DNA from: an uncultured Cellulomonas sp. | Lineage (GTDB): Bacteria > Actinomycetota > Actinomycetes > Actinomycetales > Cellulomonadaceae | Reading direction: 5' to 3' | Length of the DNA: 64,000 nt | NCBI RefSeq assembly: GCF_947494015.1 | Contig: NZ_CANLTL010000002.1 | Location: forward strand, 1 to 64,000 | Part shown: positions 54,776-63,859 of the stretch, in pieces | Layout: each line of letters begins with the position of its first letter | Numbering within the stretch: position 1 is the stretch's first letter | The notes under the pieces: generated by a model | Seen by the model: the letters and a program-made list of their open reading frames with translations, nothing else | What the model was told of the DNA's origin: nothing | Database searches by the model: none | Translations under genes and position numbers: made by a program

Positions 54776-55125
54776 TGCTCGTCGTCGACCCCGCCTCGCA
54801 CGTCCCGCCCTACGAGCAGGTGCAGCGGCAGATCGAGCAGCTCGTGGCGGACGGCACGCTGCCGCCCGAGCACCGGCTGCCGACGGTCCGCCGCCTGGCC
54901 GGGGACCTCGGGCTCGCCGTGAACACGGTCGCCCGCGCGTACCGCGAGCTCGAGCAGTCCGGCGTCGTGGAGACCCGCGGGCGGCACGGGACGTTCGTGG
55001 CCACCCGGGGCCGCGATCGCGACCGCGAGGGGGCGCTGGCAGCCCAGCAGTACGCGCGGCGCCTGCGCGAGCTCGGCTTCGACGTGGACGGCGCGCTGCG
55101 CCTGGTGCGCGACGCGTTCGGGTGA
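54772..55125 (+). CDS. GntR-family regulator, YtrA subfamily
   Basis: 117 residues. Winged helix-turn-helix at residues 10-75 (SHVPPYEQVQRQIEQLV, then LPTVRRLAGDLGLAVNTVARAYRELE) and only a short C-terminal helical tail, as in YtrA-type regulators that lack a ligand domain. Two ATG codons (54772 and 54775) are possible. Expected to repress its own operon through the TTGTCG dyad; ligand or signal unknown. Confidence 0.9.
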   Translation: MMLVVDPASHVPPYEQVQRQIEQLVADGTLPPEHRLPTVRRLAGDLGLAVNTVARAYRELEQSGVVETRGRHGTFVATRGRDRDREGALAAQQYARRLRELGFDVDGALRLVRDAFG

Positions 55126-55155
55126 GGCCACCGGCGAGCCCCGCGCGCGCCGGCG

Positions 55156-56127
55156 TCACGCCGGGCGGTCCGGCGGCTCGGCGAGCGCAGCCGCGCGCCG
55201 GGCGAGCTCGGCCGCGGCCGCGCGGAGCTCAGCCGGCTCGAGCACCTGCGCCGGGAAGCCCAGCTGGGCCACGTGCGCCGCGAGCCACCCGAGGTCGTCC
55301 CCGCCGACGACGAGCACGCACCACCCGTCGCGGTCGTCCTCGACGCGGCCGACCTGCGGCGGCACGAGCGCCCGGACCAGGTCCGGCGGCGCGTGCACCC
55401 GCACCCGCGCGAGGTGCCGGTAGGGCGACCCGGTCACCGACCGCTGCACGTGCTCGACCGGGTCCGGGTGCTCGCGGCGCGCGAACCGCCAGGTCGTCGC
55501 GGTGACGGCGCGCATCCGGTCCAGGCGGAAGGTGCGCCAGTCCGCCCGGTCGACGTCCCAGGCCATCAGGTACCACCGGCGCCCGGTGGTGACCATCCGG
55601 ACCGGTTCGGCCGTGCGGTCCTGCGCGGCGCCGTCGCGGCCGGAGTAGCCGAACCGGACCCGGACGGCGTCCCGGCACGCCCGTGCGATCGTCACCAGCA
55701 CCTCGGCGTCCACCTGCGGGCCGGGACCCACGAGCGTGTCGGTGGCGCCGTGCACGGCGCGGACCTCGGCGCGCAGGCGCGGCGGCATCACCTGGTCGAG
55801 CTTGGTCAGGGCACGCAGCGCGGCCTCGGCGGCGCCCGCGACCGTCCCCCCGGACGCCAGCCGCAGCGACACCGCGGTCGCGATCGCCTCCTCGTCGTCC
55901 AGCAGCAGCGGCGGCAGCCGGGTCCCGGCCCCCAGGCGGTAGCCGCCGCCGACGCCGGCCGTGGCGTGCACCGGGTAGCCCACCGCACGGAGCCGCTGCA
56001 CGTCCCGGCGCACCGAGCGGTCGGTGACACCGAGCTCGGCGGCGAGATCGGCCGCCGTCCAGGTCGGCCGGCGCTGCAGCAGCGCGAGCAGCCGCAGCAC
56101 CCGCTCGGTGGTCGCCTCGACGCTCAC
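55156..56127 (-). CDS. WYL-domain transcriptional regulator (YafY-like)
   Basis: 323 residues from GTG 56127. N-terminal HTH_11 (about residues 6-60: TWTAADLAAELGVTDRSVRRDVQRL), linker, then a WYL domain (RRWYLMAWDVDRADWRTFRLDRM) and a C-terminal WCX region. Such regulators sense small nucleic-acid-type ligands and often control DNA-damage or defence genes. No defence genes lie here. Three AGGTGACG repeats lie directly before the start. Confidence 0.9.
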   Translation of the reverse strand: MSVEATTERVLRLLALLQRRPTWTAADLAAELGVTDRSVRRDVQRLRAVGYPVHATAGVGGGYRLGAGTRLPPLLLDDEEAIATAVSLRLASGGTVAGAAEAALRALTKLDQVMPPRLRAEVRAVHGATDTLVGPGPQVDAEVLVTIARACRDAVRVRFGYSGRDGAAQDRTAEPVRMVTTGRRWYLMAWDVDRADWRTFRLDRMRAVTATTWRFARREHPDPVEHVQRSVTGSPYRHLARVRVHAPPDLVRALVPPQVGRVEDDRDGWCVLVVGGDDLGWLAAHVAQLGFPAQVLEPAELRAAAAELARRAAALAEPPDRPA

Positions 56128-56129
56128 GC

Positions 56130-56153
56130 CGTCACCTCGTCACCTCGTCACCC
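56130..56153 (-). repeat. 8-bp repeat AGGTGACG x3 before the WYL gene
   Basis: On the minus strand AGGTGACG occurs twice perfectly and once as GGGTGACG, starting three bases from the GTG. The proximal copies look like a Shine-Dalgarno core and could set translation efficiency. Confidence 0.8.
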
Positions 56154-56304
56154 GCCCGGCGCGGGCCGATGGTGGTGGATGCGACGAGCACGACGGCGGG
56201 TGCGGCCGGCCGCCGCACCGCTCGGTCGCCTGGAGACATCCGGGCGCTCCCCTCGATCACCGTCTCGTCCGGGTCCACGGCTGCTCGTGCCTGCCGCCGA
56301 CCCG

Positions 56305-57780
56305 TCAGGGACGCATCGCCACCATCTCCCCCGGACCCACCACGAGCACCGTGCCGTCGGGCAGCGGCACCAGGGCGCCCTCCGCGACAGGAGGCGCCAT
56401 GCTCCACAGCCGCTCACCGGTCCGCACGTCCCGGGCGGCGATCTCCCGGTCGGCACCGGCGCCCTCCGCGACCAGGATGCGGCGGCCGTCCGTGACGATC
56501 TCCCAGCCGGCGAAGTACGGCGTCGAGCCTGGCGCCGACTCCCACCGCACGTCCCCCGTGCGGGCGTCCAGCGCGACCGTGCGCGAGCCGTCCGCGAGCA
56601 GCACCACCCCGCCGAGCACCCCGATCTCCCCGCCCTGCACCTCGGAGGTCCAGCGCTGCTGGCCGGTGGCCAGGTCCACCAGCCCGAGCCGCCAGTCGGC
56701 ACTCGCGCCGTCGACGTCCAGAGCCGGGACGGCGCCCGGCACGGAGCCGTCGTCGACGGCGAGCGGGGGCACGATGCCGGGCACGGTCACGGGCCGCCCG
56801 CCGTCGGCGGGGTGCACCGTGGTCCGGTACGCGCCGGAGCCCGACGGCCGGTACTCCAGCCAGCGGCCGTCGGGCAGGCCGACCCGCTCGGGGGGCACGG
56901 ACGCCGGGCCGCCCGCCGGGGCCTCGGTCGCGGCGCCGGTCGCCAGGTCCAGGGCCACCGACCAGGTGCCGAGGTCCAGGCCGATCGTCGCCCCGGTCGA
57001 GCTCCATCCCCACCCGGCGGCGGCCGGGACCTCGGGGGCGGGCTCGGCACCGTGGTGGGCCCACCGCTGCTCTCCCGTGCGCAGCGACCAGCGGCCGGCC
57101 ACCACGCGCCGCTCCGCATCGAGCCCGATGCTCACCAGGTCGCCGTCGACCACCTGCCACATGTCGCCCGCGGGCATCGCGATCGTGTGCCGGGTGCGGC
57201 CGGTCGCGGGGTCGACGACGTGCGCGGACGCCGGCTGCGCACCGGTCGCGCCGGGCGGTCGCATGCCGCCGCCCTCGACGCACACCAGGACGTCGCCCGG
57301 TCGGACCCGCAGGGTCGAGCCGGCCGCGGCGTACCGGTCCGCGAGCGCGCCGTCGGTGGTGGCGACCTGGCACGCCCCCGGTGTCGAGTACCGCGTGGAG
57401 CCGTCGTCCAGCTCGGTCCCGACCACGGCCAGCGCATCGGCGTCCCAGTTCACGACGAGGTCGTCCGTCGTCGCGACCAGGCCGCCGCCCGCCGCGCGCC
57501 AGTCCTCGCGGAGCGGGTCCGCCAGGGACGAGGTCAGCCCCGGGACGTCCGCCAGCCGGGCGTCGAGCGCACGCTCGGCACCGACCCGGGCGACCGCGAC
57601 CCCGCTGCCGCCGAGCAGGATCGCGGCGACCGCGGTGATCGCGACCTCGCGCGGGACCCGGCCGAGCGCCGACCGCAGCGGTGGCGGTGGCGGGGCGGCG
57701 CCGCCGGACCCGGTGGCGTCGTCGAGGTCACCCTCGACCAGCTCCACCTCGACGTACCGGTCCGCCGCGCGCTGCACCAC
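56305..57780 (-). CDS. PQQ-type beta-propeller membrane-anchored protein
   Basis: 491 residues. A short cytoplasmic start with an Asp/Glu-rich region, one membrane helix (about residues 45-65, EVAITAVAAILLGGSGVAVA) and a large outer domain follow. That domain has propeller blades of the type VALDARTGDVRWESAP, VDLATGQQRWTSEVQ and RDVRTGERLWSMAPP. The family holds binding platforms rather than PQQ enzymes. No quinoprotein active-site residues are visible. Role unknown. Confidence 0.85.
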   Translation of the reverse strand: MVQRAADRYVEVELVEGDLDDATGSGGAAPPPPPLRSALGRVPREVAITAVAAILLGGSGVAVARVGAERALDARLADVPGLTSSLADPLREDWRAAGGGLVATTDDLVVNWDADALAVVGTELDDGSTRYSTPGACQVATTDGALADRYAAAGSTLRVRPGDVLVCVEGGGMRPPGATGAQPASAHVVDPATGRTRHTIAMPAGDMWQVVDGDLVSIGLDAERRVVAGRWSLRTGEQRWAHHGAEPAPEVPAAAGWGWSSTGATIGLDLGTWSVALDLATGAATEAPAGGPASVPPERVGLPDGRWLEYRPSGSGAYRTTVHPADGGRPVTVPGIVPPLAVDDGSVPGAVPALDVDGASADWRLGLVDLATGQQRWTSEVQGGEIGVLGGVVLLADGSRTVALDARTGDVRWESAPGSTPYFAGWEIVTDGRRILVAEGAGADREIAARDVRTGERLWSMAPPVAEGALVPLPDGTVLVVGPGEMVAMRP

Positions 57781-57823
57781 TGCAGGCTAGCGCCGCCGCT
57801 CGCCACGCCCGGGGGGGCACCGG

Positions 57824-58123
57824 TCAGCCGGGCGGGCGCAGGTCGGCGACGCCCGCGTCCAGGTCGACCGGCGGTGCGCCGTCGCCCGGGTGCCTGCGCT
57901 CGTCGCGCCGACGCTCGCGCTCCTCCACGACGTGTGCCCTGCTGGGCTGGAACACCTCGATGAGGTCTGCCAACGCACCGGCGGCAGCAGCGCCGCCGGC
58001 GCCCCGAGCGCGGCGACCACCGCGCGGTCGCCGCCCGCGCCGGTCGAGCACCCCCCGAGCCACGAGCCGATCGATCGCGACCACCGCCAGGACACCGGCG
58101 GCGACCCACCCGACCACGTCCAT
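57824..58123 (-). CDS. DUF6191-like small membrane protein
   Basis: 99 residues from ATG 58123. One N-terminal helix (VGWVAAGVLAVVAIDRLV), an Arg/Ala-rich linker and a C-terminal segment LIEVFQPSRAHVVEERERRR followed by DGAPPVDLDAGVADLR, which resembles actinobacterial DUF6191 proteins. Function unknown. Longer upstream frames on this strand are shadows of the DinB gene. Confidence 0.65.
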   Translation of the reverse strand: MDVVGWVAAGVLAVVAIDRLVARGVLDRRGRRPRGGRRARGAGGAAAAGALADLIEVFQPSRAHVVEERERRRDERRHPGDGAPPVDLDAGVADLRPPG

Positions 58124-58202
58124 GCGCCCAGTGTGAGCACCGATCCGGCGGAACCGCGCATGCCGGAACACAGCTGTCCGGTATCGGCAGCACGCTGGCA
58201 CC

Positions 58203-58796
58203 ATGACCCCGATCACCGACCTCGCCCTCGGTCCCCTGCTGCGGGACCAGATCGACTGGCACTGGACCCACGCGGTCCGTCCGCGCCTCGACGGCCTCAC
58301 CGACGAGGAGTACTTCTGGGAGCCGGCGCCGGGCGCCTGGAACGTGCGGCCACGCGGCACCGGGAGCGCACCGGTCGCGGCCGGCGCGGGTGCGATGACG
58401 ATCGACTTCGCGGTGCCCGAGCCGGACCCGGCACCGTTCACGACGATCGCCTGGCGACTGGGGCACGTGATCGTCGGCGTGCTGGGCACGCGCAACGCCG
58501 CGCACTTCGGTCGTGCGCCGGTCGAGTACGAGTCCTTCACGTACGCGGCCACCGCGACCGCCGCGTTGGCCCAGCTCGACGCCGAGTACGCGACCTGGCT
58601 GGCGGGGGTGGAGTCCCTCGGCGACGCCGGCCTGGCGCGCCCGTGCGGGCCGAGCGAGGGCCCGTGGGCCGACGCTCCGCTGGCCGCGCTCGTGCTGCAC
58701 ATCCACCGCGAGCTCATCCACCACCTCGCCGAGCTCTGCCTGCTGCGGGACCTCTTCCTGCACACCCACCGCCCCGCTCTCCCGGAGGACAGCTGA
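58203..58796 (+). CDS. DinB family protein
   Basis: 197 residues. Four-helix DinB/YfiT-like metal-dependent fold; candidate metal-binding histidines lie in WRLGHVIVGVLG and HIHRELIHHLAEL. The N-terminal DQIDWHWTHAVRPRLDGLTDEEYFWEP is typical of actinobacterial members, which include mycothiol- or bacillithiol-dependent transferases. Substrate unknown. Followed directly by a VOC gene. Confidence 0.88.
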   Translation: MTPITDLALGPLLRDQIDWHWTHAVRPRLDGLTDEEYFWEPAPGAWNVRPRGTGSAPVAAGAGAMTIDFAVPEPDPAPFTTIAWRLGHVIVGVLGTRNAAHFGRAPVEYESFTYAATATAALAQLDAEYATWLAGVESLGDAGLARPCGPSEGPWADAPLAALVLHIHRELIHHLAELCLLRDLFLHTHRPALPEDS

Positions 58797-58797
58797 C

Positions 58798-59235
58798 ATG
58801 GCCCGGACCGTCCAGATCACCGTCGACTGCGCCGACCCCGGAGCCCTCGCGCCCTTCTGGGCGCAGACCCTGGGCTACGTGGTGCAGCCCCCTCCCCCGG
58901 GGTTCGCGTCCTGGGAGCAGGCCCTGGAGGCGTTCGGCGTGCCGGCCGAGCGGCGCAACGACGCGTCCGCCGTCGTCGATCCCGACGGCGCCGGACCGCG
59001 CGTGTACTTCCAGCGGGTGCCGGAGGGCAAGCAGACCAAGAACCGTCTGCACCTGGACCTGCGGGCAGCCCCCGGCCTGGAGGGCGAGGAGCGGATGGCG
59101 AGGCTGGAGGAGGAGGCGGCGCGCCTGGTCGCCCTGGGCGCGACCCGCTTGCAGCGGCACGAGCCCGACCTGCCGCTCGGCGCCGGCCACATCGTGATGG
59201 CCGACCCCGAGGGCAACGAGTTCTGCCTGGACTGA
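58798..59235 (+). CDS. VOC-family (glyoxalase-like) protein
   Basis: 145 residues from ATG 58798, with GGAGG ten bases upstream and one base after the DinB stop. Two beta-alpha-beta-beta-beta modules: VQITVDCADPGALAPFWAQTLGY and RLHLDLRAAP, ending IVMADPEGNEFCL. The actinobacterial Glyoxalase_6 subgroup has no assigned reaction. Probably shares a transcript with the DinB gene. Confidence 0.9.
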   Translation: MARTVQITVDCADPGALAPFWAQTLGYVVQPPPPGFASWEQALEAFGVPAERRNDASAVVDPDGAGPRVYFQRVPEGKQTKNRLHLDLRAAPGLEGEERMARLEEEAARLVALGATRLQRHEPDLPLGAGHIVMADPEGNEFCLD

Positions 59236-59245
59236 CGGCGTCCCC

Positions 59246-59265
59246 GTCCCGACCCGGGTCGGGAC
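59246..59265. terminator. Palindrome after the DinB-VOC pair
   Basis: A 20-bp perfect palindrome GTCCCGACCCGGGTCGGGAC, 11 bp after the VOC stop, flanked by CCCC/GGGG runs. Likely a transcript end; a symmetric binding site is possible. Confidence 0.5.
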
Positions 59266-59310
59266 CGCCACCGGGGACCTCCCGGCGACCGGGGCCCTAG
59301 GCTGGCGGGC

Positions 59311-59889
59311 GTGACCGCCGAAGCCGTGAGCCCGCGCACCACGTACGTCCTGGTCGACGGCGAGAACATCGACGCGACGCTGGGGTCGGCGATCCTCCAG
59401 GGGCGCCCGACGCCGGAGCAGCGCCCGCGCTGGGAGCGCATCCTCGACTTCGCCCAGCGGACGTGGAGCCAGCCGGTCAAGGGCCTGTTCTTCCTCAACG
59501 CGTCGTCGGGCACCATGCCGATGTCCTTCGTCCAGGCCCTCACCGCGATCGGCTTCCAGCCCATCCCGCTGTCCGGCGAGTCGTACGAGAAGGTCGTCGA
59601 CATCGGCATCCAGCGCACGCTCGCGGCGCTCGCCGACCGGACCGGCGACGTGCTGCTCGCGAGCCACGACGGCGACTTCGCGGCCGACGTCGCCCGGCTG
59701 CTCGACGACGCCGACCGCCGCGTCGGGCTGCTGGCGTTCCGCGAGTTCACCAGCAGCGGGCTGACCCAGCTCACGGACCGGGGCCTGACGCTCTTCGACC
59801 TCGAGGGCGACGTCAAGGCGTTCAACGTGCAGCTGCCTCGCCTGCGGATCATCCCGCTCGCCGAGTTCGACCCGCTGCGCTACCTCTGA
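59311..59889 (+). CDS. NYN-domain (PIN-like) nuclease-type protein
   Basis: 192 residues from GTG 59311. The NYN fold has acidic residues at VLVDGENID, EKVVDIGIQRTLAAL and LASHDGDFAADVARLL, which in the family bind metal for RNA cleavage. No additional domain (LOTUS or zinc finger) is present. Function in bacteria is mostly unknown; RNA turnover is inferred from the family. Confidence 0.88.
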   Translation: MTAEAVSPRTTYVLVDGENIDATLGSAILQGRPTPEQRPRWERILDFAQRTWSQPVKGLFFLNASSGTMPMSFVQALTAIGFQPIPLSGESYEKVVDIGIQRTLAALADRTGDVLLASHDGDFAADVARLLDDADRRVGLLAFREFTSSGLTQLTDRGLTLFDLEGDVKAFNVQLPRLRIIPLAEFDPLRYL

Positions 59890-59920
59890 CGACGCCGCCG
59901 TCGGCGCACCGGCGTGCCGG

Positions 59921-60592
59921 TCAGCGCCGGTCGGCAGCGTCCGGGCGGCGACGCACCGCCCAGGCAGCGACCGCCCCGATCACCAGGGCGATCGCGACGC
60001 CGATGACCCAGGGCGCGACACCGCCCGACGACGCCTCGGGCCCCGCGTCGGCGTCCGCGTCCGGCAGGACGTCGGCCGGCGCGTCCTCGGCGACCGCCTC
60101 GGACGGCGACGGCCCGGGCTCGGGGCTCGCAGCGGGCGCCGGCGTGGTCGTCACCGTCGGAGCCGGCTCGGCCGGGGCCGTACCGCCGGCGGCCGTGAAC
60201 GTCAGCGCGCCGGAGATCGGGTGCCCGTCGCCCGAGGTGACCCGCCACGCGACGCTGTACTCCCCGGCGGGCAGGTCCGCGGCCAGCGGCTGGCTCACCG
60301 TGGTGTCGACGACCTGCGGGTCGCCCTCGCTGACGACCTGGCCGTCGGGGCCGGTGACCTCGATCTGGGTGCCGATCGCGAGCGGCACGTCGGTGAAGAC
60401 GAGGTCCACGCTGGCCGGCGGCGTCGCCACCGACTCACCATCGGCGGGTGTCGAGCCGGTCAGCGCGTCGTGCGCCGCGGCGGGTCCGGCCAGACCCGCG
60501 AGGGTGAGCAGCGCCGCGAGGAGCACGAGGACGGAGCGGGACGAGGACCGGCGGGACGAGGACCTCAGGGAGGACAGGGCGACGAGGGGCAC
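59921..60592 (-). CDS. CopC-domain copper-binding protein
   Basis: 223 residues from GTG 60592. A Sec signal peptide ends at AAA, giving a mature N-terminus HDALTGSTPADGESV with the copper-binding His1. A second histidine lies in SGDGHPISG. After the CopC domain (to about 145) comes a Pro/Ala/Glu/Asp-rich stalk and a C-terminal helix with RRR, which anchors it outside the membrane. No CopD or YcnJ partner is next to it. Confidence 0.9.
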   Translation of the reverse strand: MPLVALSSLRSSSRRSSSRSVLVLLAALLTLAGLAGPAAAHDALTGSTPADGESVATPPASVDLVFTDVPLAIGTQIEVTGPDGQVVSEGDPQVVDTTVSQPLAADLPAGEYSVAWRVTSGDGHPISGALTFTAAGGTAPAEPAPTVTTTPAPAASPEPGPSPSEAVAEDAPADVLPDADADAGPEASSGGVAPWVIGVAIALVIGAVAAWAVRRRPDAADRR

Positions 60593-60650
60593 CTCGACAG
60601 CGTAGGCGGCCGCGGCGCCCGAGCGGCGGGCGTCCGGTCACCCGGGCCCG

Positions 60651-61382
60651 TCAGGCCGTCCGGCGCCGCAGCGTCGTCGCGCCCACCACCACGGCCGCCG
60701 CGATGAACCCGGCGATGACCGCCACGTCGCGCCAGACGGTCCCCAGCGCGCTCTCCCGTGCGAGGCTCTGCATCGCCTCGACCGCGTAGGTCAGCGGCAG
60801 CACGACCGAGAGCGCCTCGAGCACGCCGGGCAGCTGGTCGCGCGGCATGACCGCCCCGCACACGATGATCTGCGGCAGCAGCACCGCCGGCATGAGCTGC
60901 ACCGCCTGGAACTCGGTGTGCGCGAGCGCGGACGCGGCCAGGCCCAGGGCGGTGCCCAGGACGGCGTCGAGCACGGCGACGAGCAGGACGGCGGCGAGCG
61001 GGCCGGTGACGTCCATCCCGCACACCCCGACCGCGAACGCGACGAGGACGACCGCCTGGAGCGCGGCGAGCACCCCGAAGGCGAGCGCGTAGCCCCCGAC
61101 GAGGTCGCCGCGGCCGACCGGGGTCGTCATGAGCCGCTCGAGCGTGCCGCTCTGCCGCTCGCGCAGCATCGTCACGCTGGTGATCAGGAACATCACCAGC
61201 ATGGGGAACAGGCCCAGCAGCACGGGCCCGAAGGAGTCCAGCACCCCCGTGCCGTCGAACATCCAGGCGATCAGGCCCAGCAGCAGGCACGGCAGCAGCA
61301 CGAGCAGCGCGATCGTGCGCCGGTCGTGACGCACCTGGCGCAGGACCCGCCCGGCCGTCACGAGGGTCAGACGCGGGCTCAT
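60651..61382 (-). CDS. ABC-2 type transporter permease
   Basis: 243 residues from ATG 61382. Six helices; the RERQSGTLERLMTTPVGRGDLV segment after helix 2 is the ABC-2 signature. It starts in an ATGA overlap with the ATPase stop. Likely drug or lipid exporter. The long frame reading through from 62108 is a shadow of the ATPase gene. Confidence 0.9.
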   Translation of the reverse strand: MSPRLTLVTAGRVLRQVRHDRRTIALLVLLPCLLLGLIAWMFDGTGVLDSFGPVLLGLFPMLVMFLITSVTMLRERQSGTLERLMTTPVGRGDLVGGYALAFGVLAALQAVVLVAFAVGVCGMDVTGPLAAVLLVAVLDAVLGTALGLAASALAHTEFQAVQLMPAVLLPQIIVCGAVMPRDQLPGVLEALSVVLPLTYAVEAMQSLARESALGTVWRDVAVIAGFIAAAVVVGATTLRRRTA

Positions 61383-62104
61383 CGTGCACCACCCTCCACC
61401 AGCGTCAGGAAGGCGCGTTCCGCGTCGGGCGCACCGGTCCGGGCGAGCAGGTCGGGCAGCGTGGCGTCCGCGAGCAGCCGGCCCTCGCGCAGCAGCAGCA
61501 GCCGGTCGCAGCGCTCGGCCTCCTCCATCACGTGGCTGGACACGAGCAGGGTCGACCCGGCACCGGCGAGCCTGGCGAACAACCCCCAGAGGTCGCGCCG
61601 GAGCACGGGGTCCAGGCCCACGGTCGGCTCGTCCAGGACGAGCAGGTCCGGGCTTCCCAGCAACGCCACCGCGAGCGACACCCGGGACCGCTCCCCTCCG
61701 GACAGGACGCCGACCCGGCGGCCGCCCAGCCGGGTGAGGTCGACGGCGGCGAGGACCCGCTCGACCTCCTCGGCACCCACCCCGAGCAGGGCCGCGAAGT
61801 ACCCCAGGTTCTCCCGGACGGTCAGGTCGGGGTAGACGCTCGGGCTCTGCGCCATGTACCCGATCCGGCGGCGCAGCTCCGCGTCCCCGGCCGGGCGACC
61901 GAGGACGCGCACGGTCCCGGCCGTCACCACCTGGAGCCCGACGACGGCGCGGAGCAGCGTCGTCTTGCCGCTCCCGCTGGGCCCGAGCAGGCCCACCACC
62001 GCGCCGGCGGGCACCGACAGGTCCATGCCGGGCAGCACCTCGGCGCCACCGCGGACCACCCGCAGCCCACGGACCTCGACGATCGCGCCCGTGCTGCCGG
62101 CCAT
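61379..62104 (-). CDS. ABC-2 type transporter ATPase
   Basis: 241 residues from ATG 62104. Walker A GPSGSGKTT, Q-loop GYMAQSPSVYPDLTVREN, signature LSGGERSRVSLA and Walker B LLVLDEPTVGLDP. Drug-exporter (CcmA/DrrA-like) class. Co-translated with the permease. Confidence 0.93.
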   Translation of the reverse strand: MAGSTGAIVEVRGLRVVRGGAEVLPGMDLSVPAGAVVGLLGPSGSGKTTLLRAVVGLQVVTAGTVRVLGRPAGDAELRRRIGYMAQSPSVYPDLTVRENLGYFAALLGVGAEEVERVLAAVDLTRLGGRRVGVLSGGERSRVSLAVALLGSPDLLVLDEPTVGLDPVLRRDLWGLFARLAGAGSTLLVSSHVMEEAERCDRLLLLREGRLLADATLPDLLARTGAPDAERAFLTLVEGGAR

Positions 62105-62143
62105 GCACCGACGCTACGCCGGTGCACGGCCGCGCGGCACGGC

Positions 62144-62980
62144 TCAGGCGACCGGGTCACCCGGTCCGTAGGGCGCGAGCCGCAGCACTCGCCCGTCCGA
62201 CGCGACGACGTCGTCGGCGGCGGCCAGCAGCGACTCGACCGTGTCCGTCCCGGCCCGCACGAACCGCCCGGACAGCTCGTCCAGCCGACCCTCGGCGAAG
62301 GCCAGCAGCAGGGCCACGACGTCGGCCGGTGCCGTCCAGTCGGTGCGGTCGTCGTGCACGGGCATCGACGCCGTCATGTCGGTCGCGACGGTGCCCGGCG
62401 CGAGGTCCAGCACCCGCAGCCCTGCAGCCCGGTACTGGTGGTCCAGCAGCGCGGTGAACCGGGCCAGTGCGCCCTTGCTGATGCCGTAGCCGGTGTAGGC
62501 GGGCGCCAGCCGGTGGGCCGAGCCGCTGTTGACGTTGACGACCCGCCCCCCGCCGCGCGCGAGCATGCCCGGCAGGGCCGCGTGGGTGACCAGCAGCGGG
62601 TTGCGGACGTTGGTCTCGATCACGCGCCAGACGTCCTCGGGGTCGTCCTCACCGAAGGGCACCTCGCGCTGCTCGATCACCCCGGCGTTGTTGACGAGCA
62701 GGCTCGGGGCTCCGAGCGCGTCCTCGACCTGGTCGACGGCGCGGCGGGCGTCGTCGGGCACGGCGAGGTCGCCGGTCACGACGGCGGTGCGCACGCCGGC
62801 GTCCGCGCAGCGCCCCGCCACCTCGTCCAGCGGACCCCGGCTGCGGGCGACCAGCCCGACGGCGTAGCCGGCGGCGGCGAGGCCGAGCGCGAGGTCACGG
62901 CCGATGCCGCGCCCCGCCCCGGTGACCAGGGCGATGCGGGGCTCGACGGGCGGGGTGGCGGGCACGGTGGTGGTGGTCAT
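62144..62980 (-). CDS. Short-chain dehydrogenase/reductase
   Basis: 278 residues from ATG 62980. Rossmann TGAGRGIG, NNAG structural motif, catalytic Ser in NVNSGSA and YxxxK as YGISKGALARF. Classical SDR. Specificity unknown; lies in the same direction as the downstream ABC exporter genes. Confidence 0.92.
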   Translation of the reverse strand: MTTTTVPATPPVEPRIALVTGAGRGIGRDLALGLAAAGYAVGLVARSRGPLDEVAGRCADAGVRTAVVTGDLAVPDDARRAVDQVEDALGAPSLLVNNAGVIEQREVPFGEDDPEDVWRVIETNVRNPLLVTHAALPGMLARGGGRVVNVNSGSAHRLAPAYTGYGISKGALARFTALLDHQYRAAGLRVLDLAPGTVATDMTASMPVHDDRTDWTAPADVVALLLAFAEGRLDELSGRFVRAGTDTVESLLAAADDVVASDGRVLRLAPYGPGDPVA

Positions 62981-63013
62981 AACCCCATGCTGCCCGGCCG
63001 GGCGGCGTGCGAC

Positions 63014-63859
63014 TCAGCGGAGCAGCAGCTCGATCGCGACGAGGACCAGTGCGGCGGCCGGCACCAGCAGCGCACCGCCGTACCGCAACGCCGTGAGCCC
63101 CCACCGCGCACCGCCCGCGTGAGGACCCGGCGCACCGCGCCCGTCGGTGCCCGTCGCCGTGGCTGCGGCCGTGCGGTGGACCGTGGCCGACACCGGGTCG
63201 TCGGCGCCGACGTCGCCGTGCAGCAGCACCAGCTGCCACACCGTGCCGGCCACCACCAGGACGCCGCCGGCGGTCAGGGCGAGCGCGCCCGGCACGGTCA
63301 CCAGGACGTCGCGGAGGACCAGGAACAGCACCACGAGCACCCCCAGGTGGGCCATGGCGGCTGCCCAGGCGAGCACCGGCCGTTGCACGACGAACCGCAC
63401 GACCGGGGTGAACCACCGCAGGGCGGCCGCGACGCCCACGAGCAGCAGGACGGCGGCGGCCACCAGGCCGGAGGTGAGCTCCAGCGGCTCCCCCGTCCGC
63501 ACCGTGGATGCCGAGCCCGACACCAGGAGCAGTCCGGTCCCCGGCAGCACCCACGGCAGGACGGGTCCGAGGTCCTCGCGGGTGACCGGGACGGGGGGCA
63601 GAGCCAGGGTGCGGGCGTAGGCGACAGGGTCCCCGAACGCCTCCCGCACGCCCTCGCCGCTGTCCGCGCAGTGCGAGCCGACCTCCACCAGCGCGTCCCC
63701 GATCGCCCGACCGGGAACGTCGAGCATGCGCAGCTCGAGGATGAAGTCGTCCGCCCAGCCGGGGTCGACCCCGGGGGCGAGCGCGGCGGTCACGGGCGCC
63801 ATCGAGCCGGGCCGGCGGCGCGCCGAGCGGCTCGTGCGCGCGGGAGCGTGGTGCGTCAT
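63014..63859 (-). CDS. HAAS-domain membrane protein
   Basis: 281 residues from ATG 63859. A cytoplasmic N-terminal HAAS-like region (PGWADDFILELRMLDVPGRAIGDALVEVGSHC) with the FGDPVAYARTL motif, then about six helices. Such proteins are normally coupled to a PadR-type regulator, and here the ATG overlaps the stop of a partial upstream gene (ATGA). Function unknown. Confidence 0.78.
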   Translation of the reverse strand: MTHHAPARTSRSARRRPGSMAPVTAALAPGVDPGWADDFILELRMLDVPGRAIGDALVEVGSHCADSGEGVREAFGDPVAYARTLALPPVPVTREDLGPVLPWVLPGTGLLLVSGSASTVRTGEPLELTSGLVAAAVLLLVGVAAALRWFTPVVRFVVQRPVLAWAAAMAHLGVLVVLFLVLRDVLVTVPGALALTAGGVLVVAGTVWQLVLLHGDVGADDPVSATVHRTAAATATGTDGRGAPGPHAGGARWGLTALRYGGALLVPAAALVLVAIELLLR

